From assembly GCF_000381025.1 (NCBI RefSeq), contig NZ_KB905816.1, positions 186,001-250,000 of the forward strand: a DNA stretch of 64,000 bases. The letters run 5' to 3'. The position numbers and the translations under genes were made by a program. Numbering within the stretch: the first letter of the stretch is position 1; each line of letters begins with the position of its first letter. This document shows positions 1 to 8,522 of this stretch, piece by piece. The stretch is from Streptomyces sulphureus DSM 40104. Its GTDB lineage: Bacteria > Actinomycetota > Actinomycetes > Streptomycetales > Streptomycetaceae. The notes under the pieces are model-generated. The model was not told the DNA's origin, did not search any database, and worked only from the letters and a program-made list of their open reading frames with translations.

Positions 1-833
1 CAGCCGAGGTTGGCTCCCGCCTGGTCCGCGGCGAGGTGGTCGACCTCCTCCCAGGCGTTCTGCCCGACGTCGCCGATCCACAGCGAGTCGTCGGCGGTGT
101 CGAGGGAGAACTTCCACGGGTTCCGCAGGCCGTACGTCCAGATCTCCGAGCGGGCCTCCGAGTCGTCGACGAAGGGGTTGTCCTCCGGGACGCAGTACGG
201 CTGCTCGCCGCACTGCTGCGAGGGGTCGATGCGCAGGATCTTGCCGAGGAGCGTGTCGGTGGACTGCGCGTTGTCGTCCGGGTCGCCGGCCATGCCGCCG
301 TCGCCGATGCCCCAGTGGAGCAACCCTTCGCTGTCGAAGGCGAGTTGGCCGCCGTTGTGGTTGGCGGCGAGGTGCTCGTGCTGGAGCAGCACCTCGTGGC
401 TGTCGTCGTCGAGGCCGTGCCTGGCGAGGGTGACGGCGCCGTCCTCGACGGCCGTGTAGGCGACGTAGACCTCGTGGGTATCGGCGAAGTCGGGGCCCGT
501 GGCGACGCCGAGGAGGCCGCGTTCGCTGCTCTCCGAGGTGACCAAGTCGCTGATGTCCAGGAGGGGTTGCTCGGCGAGTCCGGTGTCGGGGTGGTAGCTG
601 CGGACCGTTCCCTTCTTCTCGGTGACGAGGAGGTCTCCGCTGCCGTCGCCGGCTCCCGTGAGCGCCGTCGGGAAATCGAGGCCCGAGGCGGCCTCCGTCG
701 CCGTGGCGTTCAGCGAGTCCAACGGTACGTCCGCGGCGGCCTGTTGGGCCTGCGCCGTGAAGCCCGCGGCGACGAGGGCCGCGGCCGCGCCGAGGGTGAG
801 CAGAGATCGGCCGGTGCGATGGTGCCGTGGCAT
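1..833 (-). CDS. PQQ-dependent sugar dehydrogenase, secreted (C-terminus cut by window edge)
   Basis: The minus-strand frame opens with ATG at 833 and runs off the window start, giving about 277 residues. Residues 1-34 form a signal peptide: Arg/His-rich start, Leu/Ala core and AQA-type cleavage region. The mature part has hallmarks of soluble aldose/glucose dehydrogenases with a PQQ beta-propeller: HNGGQLAFD followed by a GDGG turn, GKILRIDP, YGLRNPWKFSLD and WIGDVGQNAWEEVD. By family knowledge such proteins oxidise aldoses outside the membrane using PQQ. The substrate cannot be read from sequence. A TAGCGT -10-like hexamer lies on the minus strand at 950-955. No PQQ biosynthesis genes are visible. 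Confidence 0.88.
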   Translation of the reverse strand, partial: MPRHHRTGRSLLTLGAAAALVAAGFTAQAQQAAADVPLDSLNATATEAASGLDFPTALTGAGDGSGDLLVTEKKGTVRSYHPDTGLAEQPLLDISDLVTSESSERGLLGVATGPDFADTHEVYVAYTAVEDGAVTLARHGLDDDSHEVLLQHEHLAANHNGGQLAFDSEGLLHWGIGDGGMAGDPDDNAQSTDTLLGKILRIDPSQQCGEQPYCVPEDNPFVDDSEARSEIWTYGLRNPWKFSLDTADDSLWIGDVGQNAWEEVDHLAADQAGANLG

Positions 834-1068
834 AGCGACTCCAGGGTGGGGGTGCGTTCTCATGACACGTGCACTGCGAAGGTCGCGGTGTGGCGGAAGG
901 GGGCCGACGTGAGGGCGGGTCACCCCTGCGACACCGGACGTGACGGGGGACGCTAGTCGCTGCTGCCGTGTCGCACCAGGGCGAGAACACGCCTCGCGCC
1001 GCCGGTCCGCGGCGCGTTTCGCTTGGTCGGCGGACGGCTCCGAGCGGGGTGCGGCATGCAGCCGCGGA

Positions 1069-1725
1069 CTACGCCCAGAGCAGCCCGCGCTCCCAACTGC
1101 CGCCCGTGTTCCGGCGGTAGAGGAGCCGGGTGTGGTGGCGTTCGCGGTCGCCCTGCCAGAACTCCACCGTCTCGGGGCGCAGGGCGTAGAGGGTCCAGTC
1201 GGGGGCGACGAGGTCCGGGCCCGCGGCGAGCCGCGAGCGGGCCTCGGCGAGCGCAGCCCGGCGCTCGGCCTCCGAGATGAGGGCATGCGACTGGCGGCCC
1301 AGCAGCGCCTCGGCGCGGGCGTCGGCGCCGCGCGCGCGGAAGTCCGCCGCACTGCGCTCGGCGCCTGCGGAGGCCACGGGGCCGCGCAGACGCACCTGCC
1401 GGGCGAGCCGGGGCCAGTGGAAGGAGAGCGCCGCGAAGGGGCGGCCGTCGAGCTCGCGGCCCTTGGGGCTGCGCGCCGAGGTGGCGAACTGCCAACCCTC
1501 CTCGTCGGCGTCCTTGAGGATCAACACCCGGCTCGACGGCCTGCCTTCGGCGTCGGCCGTGGCGAGCGTCATGGCGTGCGGCTCCGGGACACCGGCGTCG
1601 ACTGCCGCGTGGAGCCACTCGGTGAAGAGTTCCAGCGGGGAAGCCGGCGCCGACGAGGCGTCGAAGGAGGGGAGTTCGCCCTCGAAGACGGGCAATGCGC
1701 GGAGGACATCGCGCAGTCCGGTCAC
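1069..1725 (-). CDS. pdxH: Pyridoxine/pyridoxamine 5'-phosphate oxidase
   Basis: A 218-residue protein of usual PdxH length. It has the FMN-binding split barrel (ATADAEGRPSSRVLILKD, then ATSARSPKGRELDGRPFAAL) and the C-terminal signature VEFWQGDRERHH..LLYRR, which binds the phosphate of PNP/PMP. The enzyme makes pyridoxal 5'-phosphate, the vitamin B6 cofactor. I chose GTG at 1725 because GAGGGGGAG sits just before it; the frame also opens at a TTG at 1755. A TAGCCT hexamer on the minus strand near 1756-1761 could be the -10. Naming as PdxH rather than a paralogous oxidase is probable, not proven. Confidence 0.85.
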   Translation of the reverse strand: MTGLRDVLRALPVFEGELPSFDASSAPASPLELFTEWLHAAVDAGVPEPHAMTLATADAEGRPSSRVLILKDADEEGWQFATSARSPKGRELDGRPFAALSFHWPRLARQVRLRGPVASAGAERSAADFRARGADARAEALLGRQSHALISEAERRAALAEARSRLAAGPDLVAPDWTLYALRPETVEFWQGDRERHHTRLLYRRNTGGSWERGLLWA

Positions 1726-1768
1726 GGTCTCCCCCTCGCCTCGCCGGGTTGGCAAGGCTACACGCGGC

Positions 1769-2182
1769 TCAGGTGCGGTGCTCCTCCACGCCGAGGCCGA
1801 GCGCCTCCGCCACCTCCTGGGTGTTGCGGTACGTACGCCCGACGGGTAGCTGTGCGGCGAGCTCCAGCAGCGCGTCGGGGGCGTGGTTGCCGCGGAGCGT
1901 GCCGAGGAGCTGCTCGCGGTCGGCCGGGTACGCGCCGGTGCCGAGGAAGCGGGCGAGGTCGTAGCGGAGGGCGACGTCCTCGGGCGTCATCCCGGGAGGC
2001 GCGCCGCCGGTGCGGAGGGCGTTGGGCACGTAGTCAGCGTCCGGCTGGTCCTCGCCCGAGGGCTCCGGCTCGCCCCCCTCCTGCATCCGCGTCGAGCGGT
2101 TCGCCTGCATCTCGTTGCGGAGCTCCCGCTTGTACTCGTCGTCGCGAAGCTGGCTGGTCTTGTCCGAGCCCTGCTCGCTCAT
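1769..2182 (-). CDS. DUF2795 family protein
   Basis: 137 residues. The first ~65 are hydrophilic, charged and probably disordered. Residues ~70-135 match DUF2795, a small actinobacterial domain (ALRYDLARFLGTGAYPADRE, then LLELAAQLPVGRTYRNTQEV). No catalytic residues or membrane segments are seen and the function is unknown. The ATG start is preceded by a good GGGAGGA ribosome site. Upstream at 2201-2220 is a short direct repeat that could be regulatory. The gene is divergent from the glutamate decarboxylase. Confidence 0.85.
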   Translation of the reverse strand: MSEQGSDKTSQLRDDEYKRELRNEMQANRSTRMQEGGEPEPSGEDQPDADYVPNALRTGGAPPGMTPEDVALRYDLARFLGTGAYPADREQLLGTLRGNHAPDALLELAAQLPVGRTYRNTQEVAEALGLGVEEHRT

Positions 2183-2200
2183 GGCGTCCTCCCTTTCCGC

Positions 2201-2220
2201 GCGTGCACCCCGCGTGCACC
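2201..2220. promoter_or_regulatory. Tandem GCGTGCACC repeat in a divergent promoter region
   Basis: GCGTGCACC occurs twice, at 2201-2209 and 2212-2220. The 11-bp repeat distance puts both copies on one DNA face. The pair lies 20-40 bp upstream of the DUF2795 start and in the shared region with the decarboxylase, whose side carries a TAGCGT -10-like hexamer at 2356-2361. A regulator site is inferred only from repeat geometry. Confidence 0.3.
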
Positions 2221-2388
2221 TCGGGCGGTCACGGGCTGCACGTGTCGAGGCACGTCCCGTCGGGTTGCCCGCCGCGTCCGGTGCAAACGTGGCCGCTCCT
2301 GCGGGCGTCGCTCCCCGGTTGGCGCGCTGCGGGTGCGCGGCGTCCGGCGGCTGCCTAGCGTCGTTGCGGAGTCCGGAAGGAGCCTGGG

Positions 2389-3768
2389 ATGGCGCTGCAC
2401 CACGTGACCGGCGATCGGGACGAAGCGTTCGACGACGTCTACGGGATGTCCCTCAGCGACCGCGCGCTGCCGAAGTTCCGGGTCCCCGAGCACAGCTCCT
2501 TCCCCGCCGCCGTCTACTCCCTCGTCCGGGACGAGCTGGCGCTCGACGGGAACGCCGCGCAGAACCTCGCCACCTTCTGCACGACGTGGTCCGAGCCGGA
2601 GGTGCACCGCCTCATGGGCGAATGCATCGACAAGAACATGATCGACAAGGACGAGTACCCGCAGACCGCGGAGATCGAGTCCCGCTGCGTCCACCTCCTC
2701 GCCGACCTGTGGAACAGCCCGGCGGGCGAGTCCACGATGGGCTGCTCCACGACGGGCTCCAGCGAGGCGGCGATGCTCGGCGGGCTGGCGCTCAAGTGGC
2801 GCTGGCGGCAGCGGCGGCGGGCCGAGGGGAAGCCGGCCGACCGCCCGAACCTCGTCTGCGGCCCCGTGCAGGTGTGCTGGGAGAAGTTCGCGCGCTACTT
2901 CGACGTGGAGCTTAGGCAGGTGCCGCTGGAGCCGGACGCCACCGGGCTCCGCGCGCACCAGCTCCGGGGGTACGTCGACGAGAACACCATCGGCGTCGTG
3001 GCGATCCTGGGGATCACCTTCACCACCGACTACGAGCCCGTAGCGGAGATCGCCGACGCGCTCGACACGCTCGAGCGCGACACCGGGCTCGATGTTCCCC
3101 TCCACGTCGACGCGGCGAGCGGCGGCTTCGTCGCGCCGTTCCGCGACCCCGACCTGGTGTGGGACTTCCGCGTCAAGCGCGTCGCCTCGATCAATGCGTC
3201 GGGGCACAAGTACGGCATGGCGCCGCTCGGCGTGGGGTGGGTCGTGTGGCGCAGGGCCGAGCTGCTCCCCGAGGACCTCGTCTTCCGCGTCGACTACCTC
3301 GGCGGCGACATGCCGACCTTCGCGCTCAACTTCTCCCGGCCGGGCGGGGAGATCGTCGCGCAGTACTACACCCTGCTGCGGCTCGGCCGGGAGGGCTACC
3401 GGAAGGTGCTCACCCAGTGCGCCGACAGCGCGCAGGCGCTCGCCGAGCAGGTGCGCACCATGGGCCCCTTCACCCTCCTCCACGACGGCTCCACCGCCCT
3501 GCCCGCGGTCACCTGGCGCCTCAGCGAACCCGACTCGGCCGGCTTCACCCTCTACGACGTCTCCGAGCAACTGAGGCTGCGCGGCTGGCAGGTCCCGGCG
3601 TACCCGCTGCCCGCGCACCGCGACGACACCGTGGTGCAGCGGGTGCTCGTCCGCCACGGGACGGCGCACGACACCATGCTGCTGCTCGCGCGGGACCTCC
3701 GGCAGGCCGTCGAGCGGCTCCGGAGCGGCCGCACCGACGCGGTCGCACAGCCGAGCTTCCACCACTGA
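2389..3768 (+). CDS. gadB: Glutamate decarboxylase (PLP-dependent)
   Basis: 459 residues, usual GAD length. The PLP lysine is Lys274 in NASGHKYG, and the upstream HVDAASGGF block supplies the Asp that pairs with the cofactor. N-terminal features of bacterial GADs are present (ALPKFRVPE, TTGSSEAAMLGGLALKWRWR). The protein ends in SFHH; E. coli GadB has a C-terminal His that plugs the active site at neutral pH, so a similar pH switch is possible here. The reaction is glutamate to GABA plus CO2, consuming a proton. AGGAGC precedes ATG. No antiporter GadC is adjacent; a succinate-semialdehyde-type dehydrogenase lies 18.7 kb downstream. Confidence 0.95.
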   Translation: MALHHVTGDRDEAFDDVYGMSLSDRALPKFRVPEHSSFPAAVYSLVRDELALDGNAAQNLATFCTTWSEPEVHRLMGECIDKNMIDKDEYPQTAEIESRCVHLLADLWNSPAGESTMGCSTTGSSEAAMLGGLALKWRWRQRRRAEGKPADRPNLVCGPVQVCWEKFARYFDVELRQVPLEPDATGLRAHQLRGYVDENTIGVVAILGITFTTDYEPVAEIADALDTLERDTGLDVPLHVDAASGGFVAPFRDPDLVWDFRVKRVASINASGHKYGMAPLGVGWVVWRRAELLPEDLVFRVDYLGGDMPTFALNFSRPGGEIVAQYYTLLRLGREGYRKVLTQCADSAQALAEQVRTMGPFTLLHDGSTALPAVTWRLSEPDSAGFTLYDVSEQLRLRGWQVPAYPLPAHRDDTVVQRVLVRHGTAHDTMLLLARDLRQAVERLRSGRTDAVAQPSFHH

Positions 3769-3770
3769 CC

Positions 3771-3800
3771 GGCGCCCGCTCCGACCGCGTACGGGGCGCC
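3771..3800 (+). terminator. Hairpin after gadB
   Basis: GGCGCCC (3771-3777) pairs with GGGCGCC (3794-3800) across a 16-nt loop, beginning directly after the gadB stop codon. No T-tract follows, as is common for actinomycete terminators. The long loop weakens the call. Confidence 0.4.
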
Positions 3801-3827
3801 CGCTGCGGGGTTGAGAGGCTCGCTCCC

Positions 3828-4556
3828 ATGACTACGGAACCCGTGACGCCGCATCCGCCGGAGCGCGTCGACAGGCCACTGCTCACCCAGTCGTGGCTCG
3901 ACCTCACCTTCGTCCACTGGCGGGTCGAGCCCGCGGACGTCGCGCCGCTCCTGCCGGCCGGGGTCGTCCCCGACACCTTCGACGGCAGCGCGCACGTCGG
4001 GATCGTCGCGTTCCGCATGCACCGTACGGGGCCGCTGCGGCTGCCGGGTGTGCCGTACCTCGGCAGCTTCGCCGAGACCAACGTGCGGCTGTACTCCGTC
4101 GATGCCCAGGGCCGCCGCGGGGTGGTCTTCCGCTCCCTCGACGCCGCCCGGCTCGTCCCCGCGGCGCTGGGCAGGCTCTCCTTCGGGCTGCCGTACTTCT
4201 GGTCCCGGATGGCGGTCGAGAGGGAGCGCGACAGGATCGCCTACACCTTGGCGCGCCGGGCGCCCCGGCGCGGCGTGCGGAGCAGGATCGAGGTCCGGAT
4301 CGGCGAACCAATCGACGAGCCGGGCGAGTTGGAGCACTTCCTGACGGCGCGCTGGGCGCTGCACAGCAGGGTGTTCGGGCGTACGGCACGCCTGCCGACC
4401 ACGCACCCGCGCTGGCGGCTGCACCGTGCGGAGCTGTTGCGGTGCGAAGGGGACCTGCTCACGGCGGCCGGGCTGTCCGAGCCGGCGGGCGAGCCCGTGA
4501 GCGTCCTCCACTCCCCGGGGGTTCCCGTCCGCTTCGGCCGCCCGAAGCGGGTCTGA
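3828..4556 (+). CDS. DUF2071 (YqjF-like) family protein
   Basis: 242 residues. It begins PLLTQSWLDLTFVHWRVEP and continues PADVAPLLPAGVVPDTFDG, the pattern of DUF2071/YqjF proteins, which adopt an acetoacetate-decarboxylase-like fold. Later blocks (YLGSFAETNVRLY, RLSFGLPYFWSRM, FLTARW) also fit. The biochemical role is unknown. It lies 59 bp after gadB on the same strand but with a hairpin between, so co-transcription is uncertain. Its 3' end converges on the LacI-type gene. Confidence 0.85.
   Translation: MTTEPVTPHPPERVDRPLLTQSWLDLTFVHWRVEPADVAPLLPAGVVPDTFDGSAHVGIVAFRMHRTGPLRLPGVPYLGSFAETNVRLYSVDAQGRRGVVFRSLDAARLVPAALGRLSFGLPYFWSRMAVERERDRIAYTLARRAPRRGVRSRIEVRIGEPIDEPGELEHFLTARWALHSRVFGRTARLPTTHPRWRLHRAELLRCEGDLLTAAGLSEPAGEPVSVLHSPGVPVRFGRPKRV
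4529..4550 (+). terminator. Hairpin at the 3' end of the DUF2071 gene
   Basis: CCGCTTCGG (4529-4537) and CCGAAGCGG (4542-4550) form a perfect 9-bp stem with a 4-nt loop, ending just before the stop codon. It lies between convergent genes and could terminate transcription from either side. Confidence 0.5.
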
Positions 4557-4608
4557 GCTGCCGGAGGATGCCGCGTACATCGTTGGACAGTGCGCATCCC
4601 CCGACCGG

Positions 4609-5658
4609 CTAGGAGTCGGCGGCCCCGGCCCCGCGCGTGCTCTCCCGCTCCACGAGGGCGAAGCCGGGCTGGAGCAGCCGCGGGCCGCCGGGACCTGCGG
4701 TGCCGCTCGCGGGCGCGTCGGCCTGCGCAATCCGGTCGACGAGCGAGCCGACCGCCAGCCCGGCTATCGCCTGCTTGTCCGGCGCGACCGTGGTCAACGT
4801 GACCGCGCCGTACCGCCCTTCGGTCAGGTCGTCGAAGCCGACGACCGCGACGTCCTCCGGCACCCGCAGCCCGCGCTCGGCCATCACCCGCATCGCCCCG
4901 ATGGCGATGAGGTCGTTGTAGGCGAAGACGGCGTCCGGCATCCGCCCCGCGTCGAGGAGCGCCGCCATCGCCGCGGCTCCGTCCGCCCTGTCCCAGCCTT
5001 CGACGGTGCCGATCAACGCGTCGTCGGCCGGCACCCCCGACTCCGCCAACTCCGCGCGCCAGCCGAGGAGTCGGAGGTATGCGGGCCGGCTCGGGCGGTC
5101 GTCGCGGGCGCCGAGGAAGGCGATGCGCCGGCGGCCGAGGTCGAGGAGGTGGCGTACGGCGGCGCGGGCTGCGGCGATGTTGTCGATGGCGACGTGGTCG
5201 TAGGGGAGGTCGTAGCGGCGTTCGCCGATGAGCACCAGGGGCGCGTCCTCCGGACGTTGGGCGAGGTCCTCGGGCTCCAGTTCCAGCGGGTTGAGGATGA
5301 GGCCGTCGATCACCCTGGCCCGGAAGCCGCGGGTGACGAGGAGTTCGCGCTCCCTGCGACCTTGGGTGTGGTCGAGGAGGACGGTGTAGTCGTGCTCCGC
5401 CGCCGCGTCGATCACGGCGCCCGCGAGCTCGGCGAAGTACGGGTTGCCGAGCTCCGGTACGGCGAGGGCGAGGATGCCGGTGCGGCCCTTGCGCAGGTGG
5501 CGGGCGGTGACGTTGGGGCGGTAGCCGAGGTCGTCGATGGCCTGCTGGACCCTTTCGCGGGTGGCGGGCGTGACGTGCAGACGGTTGTTGACGACGTTGG
5601 AAACCGTCTTGATCGACACACCGGCGCGCGCCGCGACGTCCTTGAGACCCACGCTCAC
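4609..5658 (-). CDS. LacI family transcriptional regulator
   Basis: 349 residues from GTG at 5658, chosen because GGGGGAGGGG lies 5 bp upstream; in-frame ATG/GTG codons extend to 5721. The N-terminal HTH is LKDVAARAGVSIKTVSNVVN followed by the hinge region, then the periplasmic-binding-protein-like effector domain (GILALAVPELGNPYFAEL, VFAYNDLIAIGAMRVM, VAVVGFDD). LacI proteins bind sugars or their phosphates and release DNA. It is divergent from the PA14/GH2 glycosidase and is therefore its likely local repressor. Confidence 0.93.
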   Translation of the reverse strand: MSVGLKDVAARAGVSIKTVSNVVNNRLHVTPATRERVQQAIDDLGYRPNVTARHLRKGRTGILALAVPELGNPYFAELAGAVIDAAAEHDYTVLLDHTQGRRERELLVTRGFRARVIDGLILNPLELEPEDLAQRPEDAPLVLIGERRYDLPYDHVAIDNIAAARAAVRHLLDLGRRRIAFLGARDDRPSRPAYLRLLGWRAELAESGVPADDALIGTVEGWDRADGAAAMAALLDAGRMPDAVFAYNDLIAIGAMRVMAERGLRVPEDVAVVGFDDLTEGRYGAVTLTTVAPDKQAIAGLAVGSLVDRIAQADAPASGTAGPGGPRLLQPGFALVERESTRGAGAADS

Positions 5659-5721
5659 CCGGACCCCTCCCCCTGTTGTCATGGACCTGGACACGGCACG
5701 GGAGGCGTGCTGAGATGCCAA

Positions 5722-5770
5722 CTGCCCCTGTTTTTCTCACGTTATACGAGACGGACCGCACCCGGGGCAG
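5722..5770. promoter_or_regulatory. Inverted half-sites between lacI-type gene and glycosidase
   Basis: CTGCCCC (5722-5728) and GGGGCAG (5764-5770) are exact inverted copies with centres 42 bp apart, about four helical turns. Between them lies the AT-richest stretch of the intergenic region (a T5 run, then a CGTTATACG imperfect palindrome). This could be an operator/promoter for the divergent pair, but it does not match the CG-centred LacI consensus well. Confidence 0.3.
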
Positions 5771-5811
5771 CACTGCGACCGCCCGACTCCCCCCCTCCCC
5801 CCGGAGGTACC

Positions 5812-8430
5812 GTGAGACGCGCACGTACCTGGACGGCGGCTGTCACCACCGTCCTCGCACTCCTCGCCCTCGCGCTCGGCACAGGCCCCGCATCCTCCGC
5901 CGCCGAGCAGCGTCCGAAGGATGCGCCTCCCGCCGCACACGGCCTGAAGGCCGAGTACTGGACCCAATCGGAGCCCGACGCCTTCGACTTCGGTGAACTC
6001 CGCACCACCGCCTTCGACCCCTCCCTGGACTTCGCCGACCTCGTCCCACGCCTCACCGAGCGCGCCGGGCGCTCCGACCACACGAGCGTCCGCTGGACCG
6101 GCACCCTCAATCCGGAGAAGACCGGCGCCCACACCTTCCACCTCACGGGCGACAACGGCTTCCGGCTGTGGATCGACGACGAGTTGGCGATCGACCACTG
6201 GGTGCCCGACTGGGACGAGGAGCAGACCTCCGAACCGGTCGAGCTGCGCGCCGGCCAGGAGCACGACCTCAAGGTCGAGTACTTCAACCAGGTGGGCGGC
6301 GCCAACCTCCACCTCGACTGGACGCCGCCGGGCGAAGAGCAGTCCGCCGTGCCGCAGTCCGCGCTCACCGTGCCCGAGGACTTCGCCTACGACGGGCCCA
6401 CCGAGGTGCAGGTCCAAGAGTCGGGCAAGGTGTTGGAGTTGGGCTTCCCGCAGGGCGTCGAGGCGCCGGGCCCCGAGTTCGTCGAGCACTTCTCGGCCGA
6501 GATCGGCGGCACCGACTGGCCGCTGGGCAAGGCGAGTTCGGACCCGGAGGAACCGACGAAGCTCCTCGTCGCGCTCGACGAGCCCGTGGTCGGCCAGGGC
6601 GGCACGGCCGACGTGAAGTACGACGGCGAGGGCGGCCTCGCCGGAGCCGACGGCGAACCCGTTTCCGCGTTCTGGACCTCGGGCGCCAACAACTCGACCC
6701 ACCAGCTACGGACCGACTGGGCGGACGAGGTCGGTCCGGACAACGCGCTCCCCGAGTACCCGCGCCCGCAGCTCAAGCGCGACGAGTGGCGCAACCTCAA
6801 CGGCACCTGGCAGTTCGCGGGCGCCGAGGCGGGCGAGGAGCCACCGGTCGGCCCGGAGAAGGAACTCGACGAGGAGATCCTCGTCCCCTACCCCGTCGAG
6901 TCGCAGCTCTCCGGTGTCGAGCGCCACGAGGAACGCATGTGGTACAAGCGCTCGTTCGAGGTCCCGGAGGGCTGGGAGGTCGGCTCGGGCAAGCGGCTCC
7001 GCCTCAACTTCGACGCCGTCGACTGGCAGGCAGTCGTCTACGTCAACGGCGAACGCGTCGCTCAACACAAGGGCGGCTACGACAGGTTCACCGCCGACGT
7101 CACCGACGCGCTCCGCGACGGCGGCACGCAGGAGCTCGTCGTCGGCGTCTACGACCCGACCGACAAGGACGGCGGCGAGAACCCGCCGGCCGGCAAGCAG
7201 CGCCTTTCGCCCGAGGGGATCTGGTACACACCGTCCTCCGGGATCTGGCAGACGGTCTGGATGGAGCCCGTCGCCGAGGAGCACACCACCGACGTGAAGA
7301 CCACGCCCGACGTCGACGAGGAGCAGGTCACCGTCGCGGCGCGCGGCGTCGGCGACGGCGTCCCCGTGACCGCGGTCGCCTACGAAGGCGACGAGGAGAT
7401 CGGCCGCGCCACCGGCTCAGGAAGCGACCCGTTCGCCGTGCCCGTACCCGAGCCCCGCCTCTGGTCCCCCGACGACCCGCACCTGTACACGCTCCGCGTC
7501 ACCGTCGGCGAGGGCGAGGGCGCCGACCGGGTGGAAAGCTACTTCGGGATGCGCACGATCGGGGTGAAGGAGGTCGACGGGCAGCAGCGCATGGTGCTCA
7601 ACGGCGAGCCCGTCTTCTCGATGGCCACCCTCGACCAGGGCTACTGGCCCGACGGCCTCCACACCCCGCCGACCGACGAGGCGCTCGCCTACGACCTCGA
7701 GACCCACAAGGACATGGGCTTCAACTCGGTCCGCAAGCACATCAAGGTGGAGCCCGACCGCTGGTTCTACCATGCCGACCGGCTGGGACTGCTCGTCTGG
7801 CAGGACATGCCGTCGATGCCGCACGAGCCCGACGACGCGGCACGCGCGCAGTTCGAGGACGAGCTGAAGGCGATGATCGCGCAGCACGACAGCCACCCCT
7901 CGATCGTCATGTGGGTGACATTCAACGAGGGTTGGGGCCAGTACGACCAGGCCCGTATCGCCGACCTCGCCAAGGAGCTGGACCCCACCCGCCTCGTCAA
8001 CAACATGAGCGGGCACAACTGCTGCGGCGCCGTCGACGGCGGCAACGGCGACATCTCCGACGCGCACGGCTACCCGGAGGCCGAACTCCCGGACTCGGAC
8101 GGCCGACGCGCCCTCGTCAGCGGCGAGTACGGAGGGCTCGGCCTCGCGGTGCCGGGGCATAGCTGGCCCGTGCGGCACACCTACGTGGGCGTCGAGAAGG
8201 AGAAGTACACCGACGAGTACCTCGACCGGCTGCACGAGGTCGAGCAACTCGCCGCGTGCCGCGGCAGCAGCGGTGCCGTCTACACCCAGATCACCGATCT
8301 GGAAGGGGAGTTGAACGGCATCCTCACCTACGACCGGAAGGTGAACAAGGCCGACGCCGACCGCCTCAGGGAGGCACACGAAGCGCTCATCGACGGCGTG
8401 CACAACGGAACGCTGCAATGCGACGAGTGA
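5812..8430 (+). CDS. Secreted PA14-domain glycoside hydrolase family 2 enzyme
   Basis: 872 residues from GTG at 5812 with GGAGG four bases upstream. A signal peptide covers ~1-30. A PA14 sugar-binding domain spans ~43-175 (LTGDNGFRLWIDDELAIDHW). A linker domain follows, then GH2 sugar-binding, sandwich and TIM-barrel parts (WYKRSFEVPEGW, SSGIWQTVWMEPV). The likely acid/base is Glu706 in FNEGWGQYD and the nucleophile Glu772 in SGEYGG. GH2 members cleave beta-galactosides, beta-glucuronides, beta-mannosides and others, and the specificity cannot be read here. The adjacent LacI regulator suggests induction by released sugar. Confidence 0.9.
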   Translation: MRRARTWTAAVTTVLALLALALGTGPASSAAEQRPKDAPPAAHGLKAEYWTQSEPDAFDFGELRTTAFDPSLDFADLVPRLTERAGRSDHTSVRWTGTLNPEKTGAHTFHLTGDNGFRLWIDDELAIDHWVPDWDEEQTSEPVELRAGQEHDLKVEYFNQVGGANLHLDWTPPGEEQSAVPQSALTVPEDFAYDGPTEVQVQESGKVLELGFPQGVEAPGPEFVEHFSAEIGGTDWPLGKASSDPEEPTKLLVALDEPVVGQGGTADVKYDGEGGLAGADGEPVSAFWTSGANNSTHQLRTDWADEVGPDNALPEYPRPQLKRDEWRNLNGTWQFAGAEAGEEPPVGPEKELDEEILVPYPVESQLSGVERHEERMWYKRSFEVPEGWEVGSGKRLRLNFDAVDWQAVVYVNGERVAQHKGGYDRFTADVTDALRDGGTQELVVGVYDPTDKDGGENPPAGKQRLSPEGIWYTPSSGIWQTVWMEPVAEEHTTDVKTTPDVDEEQVTVAARGVGDGVPVTAVAYEGDEEIGRATGSGSDPFAVPVPEPRLWSPDDPHLYTLRVTVGEGEGADRVESYFGMRTIGVKEVDGQQRMVLNGEPVFSMATLDQGYWPDGLHTPPTDEALAYDLETHKDMGFNSVRKHIKVEPDRWFYHADRLGLLVWQDMPSMPHEPDDAARAQFEDELKAMIAQHDSHPSIVMWVTFNEGWGQYDQARIADLAKELDPTRLVNNMSGHNCCGAVDGGNGDISDAHGYPEAELPDSDGRRALVSGEYGGLGLAVPGHSWPVRHTYVGVEKEKYTDEYLDRLHEVEQLAACRGSSGAVYTQITDLEGELNGILTYDRKVNKADADRLREAHEALIDGVHNGTLQCDE

Positions 8431-8456
8431 CGCCACAGCGCTGACCCGCCGATACC

Positions 8457-8489
8457 CGCCCCGGCCGCACCGGAACAGCGGCCGGGGCG
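8457..8489 (+). terminator. Strong GC hairpin downstream of the glycosidase
   Basis: CGCCCCGGCCGC (8457-8468) pairs perfectly over 12 bp with GCGGCCGGGGCG (8478-8489) around a 9-nt loop, 26 bp after the glycosidase stop. There is no T-run, typical for high-GC terminators. Confidence 0.65.
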
Positions 8490-8510
8490 CACACACCACC
8501 GCGTGCGACG

Positions 8511-8516
8511 TAGCCT
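8511..8516 (+). promoter_or_regulatory. -10-like TAGCCT placing a leaderless start
   Basis: TAGCCT ends 6 bp before the ATG at 8523. Transcription initiated at the usual distance from a -10 would begin at or next to this ATG, so the mRNA is probably leaderless. No Shine-Dalgarno sequence is present, consistent with this. No clear -35 is visible. Confidence 0.45.
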
Positions 8517-8522
8517 CGCACC

